Of a DNA stretch of 64,000 nt, positions 15,494 through 24,224 are shown piece after piece. The stretch spans positions 1,860,001 through 1,924,000 of the forward strand of contig OW818635.1 of the NCBI GenBank assembly GCA_942492825.1, written 5' to 3'. Position 1 is the first letter of the stretch. Every line of letters begins with the position of its first letter. The DNA is from GWE2-51-13 sp942492825. Its GTDB lineage: Bacteria; Bacillota_I; Bacilli_A; Erysipelotrichales; Erysipelotrichaceae. Both the position numbers and the translations under genes were made by a program. The notes under the pieces were generated by a model. The model was not told where the DNA came from and did not search any database. It saw only the letters and a list, made by a program, of their open reading frames with translations.

Positions 15494-17566
15494 ATGAACT
15501 ACTGGCAACTGGATACGCGCTGTGTGGCAATCCTTCGCTACCTAACCGAAAGCAACGACACGGTAACCGTGCAAGAGTTATCGCGTTTTTTCAATATCAG
15601 CGTACGTTCGGTCTACTATGACATCAATAAAATCAACGATTGGTTGGTGATGTTGGAGGTTCCGACCTTGTTGATCGAACGCAATCGTGGAATCTATGTT
15701 ACCTCCATTCAGAGCGAAAAGATTCGCGAACTTCTAAAGAATAGCGATAACACCGGTTATTACGTCTTATCGCCCAAGGAACGCCAACGGATCCATATTT
15801 GCACCTTATTAAGCAGCGTCGAACCGGTTTATGTTGAAACACTAAGTTCGCTGTGCGACATCAGCCGTAATACGACCTTTAACGATCTTAAGATCGTGCG
15901 TGAAAAGATCGCGCGGTACGGGTTGGAACTGGATTACGAAACCAGTCAGGGTTATAAAATCAAAGGACCGTTGATGCAACAACGTGCGGTGTTCATGTAT
16001 TATTTCACTCCTTTGATTCCCTTGTTTGAAAACAATCAGTTGGCGGCGATCGACCAGCTACCGTTCTATGATCAAGAAAAGGTCAAAATGACCTTGGATA
16101 TATTGAAACGTATCGAAGAAAAACTCGATACCAATTACGTCGAAGGGATGAGCTTGAGTTTGGCGGTTTTGATTACGGTCATCCGTAAACGCCAAGGTCA
16201 AATCGACTTGACGGACATCGATACCGAAGATATCGTTTCGACCAAGGAATTCGCCATGGTCGAGACCCATTTCGATAGTATTCCTCGATCCGAACAAATC
16301 TATATCGCGATGCATTTGCTGGGTTCACGGGTCCAAATCCAATCGGTCAACCAAGCCAAGATCCAAAAGCCCTTTATCTTGGAGATCGCGATGGAAATGG
16401 TGCGGGAATTCGAACGTTTGGCATGTTTGGAATTCGAGGATCGCGATCGTCTTTCCAATTTGATCGCCAATCATCTAGCCATGTCCATCTATCGTTATCG
16501 CTATGGGATCCAAATCGGAAATCCGTTGATGAATGATATTCTAACTTCATATCCGGATCTGTTTGATTTGACGGTCCAAGCGTCGCGCGTATTGAAAGAT
16601 CGCTTGCGTATGCCGATCCCGGACAGCGAGGTCGCGTACATCACGATGCATTTCGGCGGCTTCCTTCAAAACAATGTCCGCCGTGACGGAGAGTCTTCGG
16701 TGTTGATCGTTTGTCCCAACGGGATTTCCACCGCGACGATTTTGCGTGGGGAAATCGAATCTCTTCATCCCAATCTAAAGATCCTCGATATCGTCGGCGT
16801 GGACGGAATCGGGCCATACCTTCAGTACTGCGATTTCATCGTCTCTACGGTCGATGTGAATGCCCCGGTGCCGGTCATTAAAGTCCGCCCAATCATCACG
16901 GAGGACGACCGTGTGCGAATCTTGTCGCGAGTCGTCAACAGTGCGCACGTCCACAAGTTTGCGGGCGGAGTGAATCTTGAATCCGTATTGAGCGTGGTTT
17001 CCAATTATATCCATGGTGATGCCTACGCTAAGTTGAAAGCGGATCTGGATCATTTATACAATCCCAGTCGTGCCGGGGATGTCGCGCCTTCTTCCAGCGT
17101 TCGCTTGGAAGATGTCTTGACGCAGGATCGGATACGGATCGTCGATAAAACCGAAAGCTGGGAAGATGCGATCCTTCAAGCGGCCCAACCCTTGCTTCAT
17201 ACCCATACGATTCTTCCGGGATATGTCGATGCGATGATTCAGCGGGTGCATCAATACGGACCCTACATCGTGATCGGACCGCAGATCGCATTGGCGCATG
17301 CGATGCCGAAAGACGGCGTCGTTTCACTTGGAATGTCCTTGATGATTTCACGTTCGCCGATCGCATTTCAAGACAAAACCGCAACCCTGCTTTTTGTTTT
17401 GGCTCCGGTCGATAAAATCAGCCATCTTGGAATCATGAAAGACCTGATGACGGTCATTTCGGATCCGGATTTGGTCGATCGATTAACACATGCGCCACAA
17501 GGCGAAATCATCGCGTTGATGAAAAGCGCGATCGTACAGAAAGGTCTTCCTACCTATGATGATTGA
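15494..17566 (+). CDS. PRD-domain transcriptional activator with EIIB- and EIIA-like domains
   Basis: This 690-residue BglG/MtlR-type regulator has two N-terminal helix-turn-helix domains (ELSRFFNISVRSVYYDINK; SLCDISRNTTFNDLKIVREK), two PRD domains with conserved His residues (about 185-400), an EIIB-like domain with its Cys (VLIVCPNGISTATIL, about residue 405) and a C-terminal EIIA domain with the phosphorylatable His in IALAHAMP (about residue 597). Phosphorylation by PTS proteins would control DNA binding. The EIIA domain resembles the separate EIIA encoded downstream, so the Ula-type PTS operon is the likely target. The start ATG at 15494 follows a good promoter at normal distance. Confidence 0.87.
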   Translation: MNYWQLDTRCVAILRYLTESNDTVTVQELSRFFNISVRSVYYDINKINDWLVMLEVPTLLIERNRGIYVTSIQSEKIRELLKNSDNTGYYVLSPKERQRIHICTLLSSVEPVYVETLSSLCDISRNTTFNDLKIVREKIARYGLELDYETSQGYKIKGPLMQQRAVFMYYFTPLIPLFENNQLAAIDQLPFYDQEKVKMTLDILKRIEEKLDTNYVEGMSLSLAVLITVIRKRQGQIDLTDIDTEDIVSTKEFAMVETHFDSIPRSEQIYIAMHLLGSRVQIQSVNQAKIQKPFILEIAMEMVREFERLACLEFEDRDRLSNLIANHLAMSIYRYRYGIQIGNPLMNDILTSYPDLFDLTVQASRVLKDRLRMPIPDSEVAYITMHFGGFLQNNVRRDGESSVLIVCPNGISTATILRGEIESLHPNLKILDIVGVDGIGPYLQYCDFIVSTVDVNAPVPVIKVRPIITEDDRVRILSRVVNSAHVHKFAGGVNLESVLSVVSNYIHGDAYAKLKADLDHLYNPSRAGDVAPSSSVRLEDVLTQDRIRIVDKTESWEDAILQAAQPLLHTHTILPGYVDAMIQRVHQYGPYIVIGPQIALAHAMPKDGVVSLGMSLMISRSPIAFQDKTATLLFVLAPVDKISHLGIMKDLMTVISDPDLVDRLTHAPQGEIIALMKSAIVQKGLPTYDD

Positions 17567-18557
17567 TACCGTTGTTTTTGATATCGACGGCACTTTGACC
17601 GACCGCAACAGCGGTCAGGTTCCAATTTCCGTCAAACATTCAGTAAAGCAGCTCAAAGAACAGAAGATGCTGATTTTGATCGCCACCGGGCGACCTTTTT
17701 TCGAAGTCGATCGACATTTGATCGAAATGGTACAACCCGACGCGATCATCTGTAATAACGGTCAACGAATCGTCGGCAGTGATGGGTATGTGTTTCACGA
17801 AACACCGATCGACCGGGAATTATTGAAACGAGCACTGAATTACATCGAAGGAAAGGGCTGGGACTGCGCCATGCATATGGCAGACCATACCTTGGTTCTC
17901 AACGGTGAATCCATCCAACAGACCATCGCGCGGGTGACACATAAAAAACCGATCCTTAAACGCGCGAAAGGGTTTCAGGTCGAAGCCTCTTCCTTCAATA
18001 TTATGGTCCATACTACACCGGCAGAAATCACTGAATTTATCGCAAGCTTTCCAGAACTGAAAGCCGAAGCTTTTGAGGACGGATACTATGACATCTATCC
18101 GATCGGTGTCGATAAAGCGGACGGGATCAGCTATGTCTTGGAGAAGAAACGCAAACGTTGGACATCGTTGATGGCTTTCGGGGATGCGGAAAACGACGTA
18201 CGCATGTTGAAGAAGGCATATTACGGCGTTGCGATGGAAGACGGAGATCCGATCCTGAAACAAATCAAAGGAATCCATACGTCACCGGCCGCAAAAGATG
18301 ACGGGATCTTTAAGACTTTATTGAAGTTCGGTTTCGTCGAATATCCGGATAATCGTAAAGATTATGCCCGTTTCAAACACCGTTTCATCACGACGAGTTT
18401 TCGCTATGTTTTGCCCATCTCCTTCTTCCTCTATATCGCAGTCGTTTACGACGCGATGCGCGGGGCGCTGAATTCCCAATCCTTCATCAACGGGATCCTG
18501 GGTACGATTTTATTGGCCTATGCGATTCACCTATATCTTGCCCCGAACAAGGATTGA
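17556..18557 (+). CDS. HAD-superfamily (Cof-type) phosphatase with two C-terminal membrane helices
   Basis: The protein has 333 residues. It overlaps the end of the regulator gene, so the two are co-translated. HAD motifs are complete: DIDGTLTD (nucleophile Asp), ATGR, a Lys in the cap/body junction and FGDAENDVRML. Residues 1-265 cover the usual length of a Cof-type sugar-phosphate phosphatase. Beyond that lies an extra tail with two hydrophobic segments (YVLPISFFLYIAVVY and GILGTILLAYAIHLYL), which would anchor the enzyme at the membrane with the catalytic part in the cytosol. The substrate is unknown, and phosphorylated products of the neighbouring PTS are possible. Confidence 0.82.
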   Translation: MMIDTVVFDIDGTLTDRNSGQVPISVKHSVKQLKEQKMLILIATGRPFFEVDRHLIEMVQPDAIICNNGQRIVGSDGYVFHETPIDRELLKRALNYIEGKGWDCAMHMADHTLVLNGESIQQTIARVTHKKPILKRAKGFQVEASSFNIMVHTTPAEITEFIASFPELKAEAFEDGYYDIYPIGVDKADGISYVLEKKRKRWTSLMAFGDAENDVRMLKKAYYGVAMEDGDPILKQIKGIHTSPAAKDDGIFKTLLKFGFVEYPDNRKDYARFKHRFITTSFRYVLPISFFLYIAVVYDAMRGALNSQSFINGILGTILLAYAIHLYLAPNKD

Positions 18558-18674
18558 ACCAATTTTGCACGAATCAAATCACAATTCTTGTTCTTTATGC
18601 AAAAATTCACACGCATATAATAAAGACATAGGGTCCGTACCTAGGAAAGAGAGGTTGGCTTTGAAGTGAAAACC

Positions 18675-19100
18675 ATGCTGAAACTTGAAAACATCCGCAT
18701 TCTCGATCATGTTGACAATTGGATCGAAGCGATCACCGAAGCCGTCACTCCCTTAGTTACCGGTGGTTATGTCGAACCGCGCTACATTCAAAGCATCATC
18801 GACAATACGAACCGTTTTGGACCTTACTATGTGTTGGCTCCGGAAATCGCTCTACCGCATGCCCGGCCGGAACAAGGCGTACTCAAGAAACAATTGGGGG
18901 TTACCTTGTTGCGCCATCCGGTGAAGTTCTCAGAAGACGGTTATGATGTCCGTATTCTGATTACCTTGGCTGCCAGCGACGGTCAATCGCATTTGGAAAC
19001 GCTTCAAGCGCTTTCGGTGTTCTTGATGGACGATGAGCAGGTGGGACGGCTTCTAAAAGCACAGACACGAGAAGAGATCCTGGATTTGTTTCTGCAGTAA
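18675..19100 (+). CDS. ulaC: Ascorbate-type PTS EIIA component
   Basis: This phosphocarrier domain of 141-144 residues belongs to the mannitol/fructose EIIA class. The site is His in IALPHARPE, and YVEPRYIQSIID and FGPYYVLAPEIA match UlaC. GTG at 18666 is an alternative start, because the nearest purine-rich site (GAGAGG, 18648-18653) is far from both. A TATAAT at 18616-18621 upstream has no good -35 box, as expected for an activator-dependent promoter. TTTTGCA (18563-18569) and TGCAAAA (18598-18604) form an inverted pair that could bind the PRD regulator. Confidence 0.85.
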   Translation: MLKLENIRILDHVDNWIEAITEAVTPLVTGGYVEPRYIQSIIDNTNRFGPYYVLAPEIALPHARPEQGVLKKQLGVTLLRHPVKFSEDGYDVRILITLAASDGQSHLETLQALSVFLMDDEQVGRLLKAQTREEILDLFLQ

Positions 19101-19127
19101 CAAGAGAAAAAGGAGGATTTTCTACGT

Positions 19128-20516
19128 ATGAATGAATTTTTGAATGTGTTGCAACAGATTTTATCAACACCGTCCATTTTGGTTGGCTTGATCGCTCTTA
19201 TCGGTTTGGTCGCACAGAAAAAACCGATCGAAGTCGTCATCAAAGGCACCATTAAGACCATTCTCGGTTTCTTGGTTATCGGCGCGGGCGCCGGGATCCT
19301 GGTTGGCGCGTTGAACTATTTCGGCGCGTTGTTCAACTTCGGATTCGGTGTCAACGGGGTCGTCCCCAACAACGAAGCGATCGTATCGCTGGCGTTGAAC
19401 GATTACGCTCAAGCGACCGCCTACATCATGGCGTTCGGTATGTTGGCTAACATCGTTCTCGCACGTTTCTCCCGTCTGAAATACATCTTCTTGACGGGTC
19501 ACCACACGTTGTACATGGCCGCTTTGATAGCTGTCGTCCTGACGGTCGGCGGATTGGAAGGCTGGCAGTTGATTCTTGCGGGTTCCGCATTGTTAGGTTT
19601 GACCATGGCTGTCTTCCCGGCGTTAGCGCAAAAGACGATGGTCAAGATCACGGGCGACGATTCGATCGCGTTCGGTCACTTCGGTACGCTTGGTTACGTA
19701 TTCTCCGCCTGGATCGGTTCCTTGGTCGGCAAGAATTCGAAATCCACTGAAGAAATCGCGTTCCCGAAACGTTTATCCTTCTTGCGTGACACCTCGGTTG
19801 CGATTTCCTTGACGATGTTCGTCTTCTTCTTGGTCGTCACCATCAAAGCCGTCACGACTCCGGGTTACGAAGCTGCCGCAGCGGCTGACGCAGCCTTGTC
19901 GATGGGCCAACATTGGTTTATCTTCTCCTTGATCCAAGCCTTGACCTTTGCGGGCGGTGTCTACATCGTTCTCGCCGGTGTTCGTTTGGTTCTTGCTGAA
20001 ATCGTTCCGGCATTCCGCGGGATTTCCGAAAAGATCGTTCCCGACGCGAAACCTGCGTTGGACTGCCCGGTTGTCTTCCCGTATGCTGAAAACGCCGTTC
20101 TGCTTGGTTTCTTGGTTTCCTTCGCCGGCGGTTTGGTCGGTTTGGGCGTCCTGTATGCCTTGACCGGTGCCGGTATCTCCGCCGCATTGATTCTTCCGGG
20201 TGTCATTCCGCACTTCTTCTGCGGCGCGACCGCGGGTGTCTTCGGTAATGCGACCGGCGGACGCAGAGGAGCGATCCTCGGTGCCTTCGGCCACGGTTTG
20301 TTGATTACCTTCTTGCCGGCATTATTGATGCCTGTCATGGGTGTTCTGGGCTTTGCGAACACGACCTTCTCCGATGCGGACTTCACCGCCGTCGGTATCG
20401 TCTTCGGTAACATCGCCAATTACGTTCAAGGCACGGGCTTGATGGTCATCGTTCTCGCCGCTTTCGTAGCGCCGATCGTCTGGGCTTTGGTTTTCCCGAA
20501 GAAAAAAGCAGCCTAA
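19128..20516 (+). CDS. ulaA: Ascorbate-type PTS EIIC permease
   Basis: This polytopic membrane protein of 462 residues has about eleven hydrophobic segments. It is recognised as UlaA/SgaT by TPSILVGLIALIGL, GVNGVVPNNEAIVSLAL, FLTGHHTLYMA and the conserved GHFGTLGY. It would translocate and phosphorylate L-ascorbate or a related sugar acid together with the EIIA and EIIB made from the flanking genes. Ribosome binding site AAGGAGG precedes the ATG at 19128. The true substrate is not certain, because no UlaG lactonase or UlaD/E/F genes are in the window. Confidence 0.88.
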   Translation: MNEFLNVLQQILSTPSILVGLIALIGLVAQKKPIEVVIKGTIKTILGFLVIGAGAGILVGALNYFGALFNFGFGVNGVVPNNEAIVSLALNDYAQATAYIMAFGMLANIVLARFSRLKYIFLTGHHTLYMAALIAVVLTVGGLEGWQLILAGSALLGLTMAVFPALAQKTMVKITGDDSIAFGHFGTLGYVFSAWIGSLVGKNSKSTEEIAFPKRLSFLRDTSVAISLTMFVFFLVVTIKAVTTPGYEAAAAADAALSMGQHWFIFSLIQALTFAGGVYIVLAGVRLVLAEIVPAFRGISEKIVPDAKPALDCPVVFPYAENAVLLGFLVSFAGGLVGLGVLYALTGAGISAALILPGVIPHFFCGATAGVFGNATGGRRGAILGAFGHGLLITFLPALLMPVMGVLGFANTTFSDADFTAVGIVFGNIANYVQGTGLMVIVLAAFVAPIVWALVFPKKKAA

Positions 20517-20529
20517 TCGGTTATAATGT

Positions 20530-20557
20530 ATCGGGAGGGCCTTCGCTCTCCCGATTC
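20530..20557 (+). promoter_or_regulatory. Hairpin between EIIC and EIIB genes
   Basis: ATCGGGAG and CTCCCGAT form an 8-bp GC-rich stem with a short loop and no T-run. It probably tunes mRNA stability or read-through between ulaA and ulaB. Confidence 0.55.
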
Positions 20558-20576
20558 CTATGAAAGAGAGGTTTCT

Positions 20577-20867
20577 ATGGCATTACGTAAAATCTTGTGT
20601 GTTTGCGGCAGTGGTTTGGGTTCATCGTTTCTCGTCGAAATGAATGTCAGTAAAGTGCTGAAGAAACTGGGTTTGCCCGATATCGAAGCAAGCCATTCCG
20701 CAGCCACCGACGTTTATAAAGGCGCCGCCGACTTGTTTGTCGTCGGAAAAGACATGTATGACATCTGTTCGCCGTATGGGGATTGCATCATTCTAAACAA
20801 CATCATATCGTTACCTGAATTGGAAGAAAAACTGAGTACCTATCTTAAATCGAAAGGTGTTATCTAG
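20577..20867 (+). CDS. ulaB: Ascorbate-type PTS EIIB component
   Basis: This cytoplasmic phosphotransfer protein of 96 residues carries phosphate on the Cys in LCVCGSGLGSS (residue 8 or 10). I chose ATG at 20577, behind GAAAGAGAGG. An earlier in-frame ATG at 20526 would run through the intergenic hairpin. The C-terminal LPELEEKLSTYLKSKG fits the EIIB fold. The stop codon lies in the loop of a perfect 12-bp hairpin. Confidence 0.88.
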   Translation: MALRKILCVCGSGLGSSFLVEMNVSKVLKKLGLPDIEASHSAATDVYKGAADLFVVGKDMYDICSPYGDCIILNNIISLPELEEKLSTYLKSKGVI

Positions 20868-20879
20868 GATAACACCTTT
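20853..20879 (+). terminator. Hairpin over the stop codon of ulaB
   Basis: AAAGGTGTTATC and GATAACACCTTT pair perfectly around the TAG stop. Only three T follow, so it is a weak or partial terminator before the transketolase genes. Confidence 0.55.
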
Positions 20880-20893
20880 CTCAAAGGAGAGTC

Positions 20894-21736
20894 ATGACAA
20901 CTACGAAACTAAAACGCTTCTCCACGGAAATCCGCTTGGAAACCTCGAAGATGCTGCTGAAGCGCGGATTTGGACATTTAGGCGGCGCTTTCTCGATCGT
21001 CGAGACATTAAGCGTTCTGTATGGCGAAGTGATGAATATCGACCCCAGTAATCCCGCATGGGACAAACGCGACCGTTTTGTCCTTTCAAAAGGTCATGCC
21101 GGTCCTGCCTTATATGCGACCCTTGCCTTGAAGGGTTATTTCCCCAAAGAGTGGTTGAGTACGCTCAACGACAACGCAACCCATCTCCCCTCCCACCCGG
21201 ACCGGGTGAGGACACCGGGTGTCGATGCGACCACAGGGTCGCTTGGTCAAGGAACTTCCTTGGCGGTCGGCATGGCACAGTCATTCAAAATGGACAATAA
21301 GCCTAACCGTGTCTACTGTATCGTCGGGGATGGCGAACTCAACGAAGGACAAGTCTGGGAAGCCTTCCAATATGCAGCCCATGCGAAGTTGACCAACTTG
21401 GTTTTCTTCATCGACGAGAATCATAAACAATTGGACGGATATACGAAAGACATCATGAATCCGTTTGATATCCGTTTAAAATTGGAAGCCTTCGGCTTCA
21501 ACGCGGTACGTATTTTGGGTAACGATGAAGACTTGATTCTAAAAACCTTGGTAGAAGCACGTAGTGTCGAAGATAAACCGACCGCAATCGTATTGGATAC
21601 GATCAAAGGTCAAGGCGTAACGTACTTCGAACAACTTTTCGATAATCATCATATTCGCTTTACCGGTGAAGGCGAGACCGCGTTAAAAGACGCGATCGCC
21701 GAATTTGAGAAACAACTTACGGAGGTCGACGCATGA
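20894..21736 (+). CDS. tktN: Transketolase, N-terminal subunit
   Basis: This thiamine-diphosphate-binding half of a split transketolase has 280 residues. Marks are GFGHLGGAFSIVETL, SKGHAGPALYA, the loop DATTGSLGQGTS and the metal/TPP motif GDGELNEGQVWEA with the following N in FIDEN. It pairs with the C-terminal subunit encoded next. In this cluster it would recycle pentose phosphates formed from sugar acids brought in by the Ula-type PTS. AAAGGAGA precedes the ATG. The stop overlaps the next start by four bases. Confidence 0.92.
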   Translation: MTTTKLKRFSTEIRLETSKMLLKRGFGHLGGAFSIVETLSVLYGEVMNIDPSNPAWDKRDRFVLSKGHAGPALYATLALKGYFPKEWLSTLNDNATHLPSHPDRVRTPGVDATTGSLGQGTSLAVGMAQSFKMDNKPNRVYCIVGDGELNEGQVWEAFQYAAHAKLTNLVFFIDENHKQLDGYTKDIMNPFDIRLKLEAFGFNAVRILGNDEDLILKTLVEARSVEDKPTAIVLDTIKGQGVTYFEQLFDNHHIRFTGEGETALKDAIAEFEKQLTEVDA

Positions 21737-22686
21737 ACATCGTAAAAGCAACAGCGCAAAATCCGAAAGAACTTAGAGCTGTTTACACGGAAACCTTGTT
21801 TGGAATCATGGATAAACACCCGGAAGTCGTCGCCATGGATGCTGACTTGGTCGGGGCATCGGGAGCCGGGAAACTGTTCAAAGCCTTCCCGAACCGTTGC
21901 TTGGACATGGGCATCGCGGAAGCCAACATGTACGGTGCCGCCGCCGGGATGAGTTTGACCGGGAAAGTCCCTTTCCTTCATACGTTCGCACCCTTTGCGA
22001 CCCGTCGCGTCTTTGACCAAATGTATATGTCAGGTGTCTATCAGAACGCCAATGTGAAAGTCTATGGATCCGATCCGGGTTTTTGGGCGATCCACAATGG
22101 CGGAACGCATACCTCGATGGAAGATCTTGCGGTGACGCGTGCGTTACCGACGATGACCGTTTTGGCACCGTCGGATGCCACTCAGTTTGCCTGGTGTTTA
22201 CGTAAAGCCGCCGAAACGTACGGAAGTTTCTATATCCGTGCCGGACGCAAAGCCTTCTTGGATTTGTATGATCCTTCAAGTGAATTCGAACTTGGTAAAG
22301 GCATCATCGTCGAAGAAGGAACGGACATCGTGATCTTCGCAATCGGCGAAATGGTTTCCGAGAGTTTGAAAGTAAAGGCAGAACTCGAGAAAGAAAATCT
22401 GAGCGTATGTATCGTCGACTTATTTAGCGTTAAACCCTTGGACGAAGAACTCGTTCGCCAAGTCTCCAAAGGCAAAAAACTGATCGTCACCGCCGAAAAC
22501 CACAGTAAGATCGGTGGTATCGGAAGCGCGGTCGCGGAAGTGTTGGCGGAAGAAGGCAACACCGCCCCCTTGGTTCGCATCGCGGTCAACGATCGCTTTA
22601 GCGAAGTCGGCACGGCCGATTACCTGATGGCGACCTTGAAGTTGAATGCGGCAAGCATGATCGAAGCGATCAAAGCCAAACTTTAA
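21733..22686 (+). CDS. tktC: Transketolase, C-terminal subunit
   Basis: This pyrimidine-binding and C-terminal domain of transketolase has 317 residues. It contains the catalytic Glu in DMGIAEANMYGAAAG, the aromatic/His segment FLHTFAPFATRR, AIHNGGTHTSMED, and a C-terminal transketolase fold (IVDLFSVKPLDEE, TAENHSKIGGIGSAV). The ATG overlaps the tktN stop (ATGA), consistent with a 1:1 complex. It is the last gene of the ula cluster and is followed by a strong terminator. Confidence 0.92.
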   Translation: MNIVKATAQNPKELRAVYTETLFGIMDKHPEVVAMDADLVGASGAGKLFKAFPNRCLDMGIAEANMYGAAAGMSLTGKVPFLHTFAPFATRRVFDQMYMSGVYQNANVKVYGSDPGFWAIHNGGTHTSMEDLAVTRALPTMTVLAPSDATQFAWCLRKAAETYGSFYIRAGRKAFLDLYDPSSEFELGKGIIVEEGTDIVIFAIGEMVSESLKVKAELEKENLSVCIVDLFSVKPLDEELVRQVSKGKKLIVTAENHSKIGGIGSAVAEVLAEEGNTAPLVRIAVNDRFSEVGTADYLMATLKLNAASMIEAIKAKL

Positions 22687-22692
22687 TCATAG

Positions 22693-22727
22693 ATAATCCC
22701 GGATTTCTCCGGGATTATTTTTTTTAT
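22693..22727 (+). terminator. Terminator of the ula/transketolase operon
   Basis: ATAATCCCGGA-TTTC-TCCGGGATTAT followed by a T8 run. It touches the end of the converging DUF1287 gene. Confidence 0.9.
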
Positions 22728-23368
22728 TTGATCCGATAATGCCCAACGATCGTATAACGTGTGATGGCATCTTCCTCATAGAAGAGTTGCCCGCCATGGT
22801 GAATGATGAAAGGATAGCCCTGCCAATTGCGAACATCCGAGACGATGGCGATGTGTTTGGGAAAAACCACGATATCGCCGCCTTGCCACTCGGAACGATT
22901 GTCTAAGTCAATCGTTAACGATTTAGCTGTTAATTCAAAATATGTTTTCAGATTGTTGACACGACGGAAATCAATGCGTTTATCAATGGTTGGAATATTG
23001 TATAGTGTAGGATTGGCTCGAACCGACTGGTTGACCAACTCCATCAAGTCATATCCGGAATTCAACAGAGCGAACCCCACAACATCCGTACATGTCCCAT
23101 AACCGTCGTTTGGATATCCCTGCGCATAATAGACGCTCTTGTACTTCGGTTTAGTATGGACATACGCACGCGCTTCAGTGAGGATGTCGGTTTGATCATC
23201 GATGCCGTCGTTGTCTTGATCATTGAGACTTTTAAGTGTCTCGATACCGAAAAAAGAATTGGTAAAACGGGGATGTGGGATGAGGTTAAAGTAATATAGC
23301 ACCAAAAAAATCGACACAGATCCGATAATCAGAAGAAGATATGCATTTTTATGTTTCTTGATACGCAT
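22724..23368 (-). CDS. DUF1287 family secreted or membrane-anchored protein
   Basis: The protein has 214 residues. I use the ATG at 23368 (MRIKKHKN), which has GAGGGG upstream on the minus strand. An in-frame start at 23416 lacks one. One N-terminal hydrophobic segment (YLLLIIGSVSIFLVLYYF) anchors it outside. The body has the DUF1287 landmarks DGYGTCTDVVGFAL (Cys), RRVNNL, GDIVVFPKHIAIVSD (His) and a late HHGG. The Cys/His/His arrangement resembles NlpC/P60-type hydrolases, so a cell-wall role is possible. A DNDGIDDQTD stretch looks like a calcium-binding loop. Confidence 0.75.
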   Translation of the reverse strand: MRIKKHKNAYLLLIIGSVSIFLVLYYFNLIPHPRFTNSFFGIETLKSLNDQDNDGIDDQTDILTEARAYVHTKPKYKSVYYAQGYPNDGYGTCTDVVGFALLNSGYDLMELVNQSVRANPTLYNIPTIDKRIDFRRVNNLKTYFELTAKSLTIDLDNRSEWQGGDIVVFPKHIAIVSDVRNWQGYPFIIHHGGQLFYEEDAITRYTIVGHYRIK

Positions 23369-23451
23369 CCGTTTCCCCTCGCTATCTATAGAATAACGTA
23401 TCCGGGCAAGAATCAAAAGACAAAACGAATCGAACGCGAGAGGGACATTAC

Positions 23452-23480
23452 TTGAATTGCTTCGGACGATGTGATAGATT
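23452..23480 (+). promoter_or_regulatory. Promoter of the REP-type transposase gene
   Basis: TTGAAT (23452-23457) and TAGATT (23475-23480) with 17 bases between. Confidence 0.5.
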
Positions 23481-23498
23481 GACGAAGAGGTGATAAGT

Positions 23499-24176
23499 AT
23501 GGCACGTGTCGCACGTAAAAACGATAATTGTTCAATTCAATCGGTGACCCAACGATCCAAACAATCGTTGTTTCAAAATGATAAAGATCGGGATGCATTG
23601 TTGGAGATTCTCAAACAAGCGCAACGCAAATTCAATTTCACTTGCTATGCGTATTGCTTGTTGGATGACCATGCTTTTCACTTGATCTTGGACACACACG
23701 GTTTAAATATCTCAACCGTCCTTCAATCTATTTCCGTCGCCTATGCGAAATATCGCGGGGTAAAAGGGAAGATATTTTCCGGTCGGTTTGTGAGTCGATC
23801 CCTTCATAATACGGAAGAATTACAAGCGGAAATCGCAAGCATCCAAAAGAAAGTCGAAAGTCCATACAATAGTTATTGTTTTCGGGATGTGACGAAAGTC
23901 GATGGATTGAACGTACAATTGGATCTGACCCAAACGATTTACTCAGAAGTCAGTGCTCCCATGGATATCGATCTAGCACGCGATCGGCTCAAGCAATGGG
24001 CAGAAGAAAATCAATGTGACTGCGATGGGTTGGTGAAGGATAAACAACTTCGTAATCAATGCATCCGTTCCTTTCGTAAGACAAACAATATTTCTTTAAA
24101 AATACTAGGCGAACTCTTTTCGATCAGTGAGTCTAGCGTATCCAAAATCATCAGCGAGCCTGAGCAATCTTCTTGA
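23499..24176 (+). CDS. Y1-type (REP-associated, IS200-like) transposase
   Basis: The protein has 225 residues with start ATG at 23499 behind GAAGAGG. It resembles REP-associated tyrosine transposases: SVTQRSKQSLFQNDKDRDALL, AYCLLDDHAFHLIL (HUH-like His pair, here HAFH) and SVAYAKYRGVKGKIFSGRF, where the catalytic Tyr would be. The C-terminus has a helix-turn-helix (LKILGELFSISESSVSKII). I see no terminal hairpins or direct repeats next to it, so it is a lone, possibly domesticated gene and not a complete insertion sequence. Confidence 0.75.
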   Translation: MARVARKNDNCSIQSVTQRSKQSLFQNDKDRDALLEILKQAQRKFNFTCYAYCLLDDHAFHLILDTHGLNISTVLQSISVAYAKYRGVKGKIFSGRFVSRSLHNTEELQAEIASIQKKVESPYNSYCFRDVTKVDGLNVQLDLTQTIYSEVSAPMDIDLARDRLKQWAEENQCDCDGLVKDKQLRNQCIRSFRKTNNISLKILGELFSISESSVSKIISEPEQSS

Positions 24177-24201
24177 AATTCAAGATGTGTCCCTGTATGA
24201 T
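24173..24201 (+). promoter_or_regulatory. Promoter of the thioredoxin reductase gene
   Basis: TTGAAA (24173-24178) and TATGAT (24196-24201) with 17 bases between. Confidence 0.75.
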
Positions 24202-24224
24202 GGAATCAATCGGAGGGATGCACC

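Noticed and set aside
19773..20294. Long open frames on the minus strand opposite ulaA and other biased genes
   Set aside because: They are shadows of strongly biased codons, giving charged low-complexity products without ribosome binding sites.
20526..20576. Longer N-terminus of EIIB from ATG 20526
   Set aside because: It runs through a stable hairpin, and the added residues do not belong to the EIIB fold. ATG 20577 has a good site.
23369..24224. Complete IS200-type element around the Y1 transposase
   Set aside because: I found no subterminal hairpins or flanking duplications near the gene, so only the coding region is annotated.
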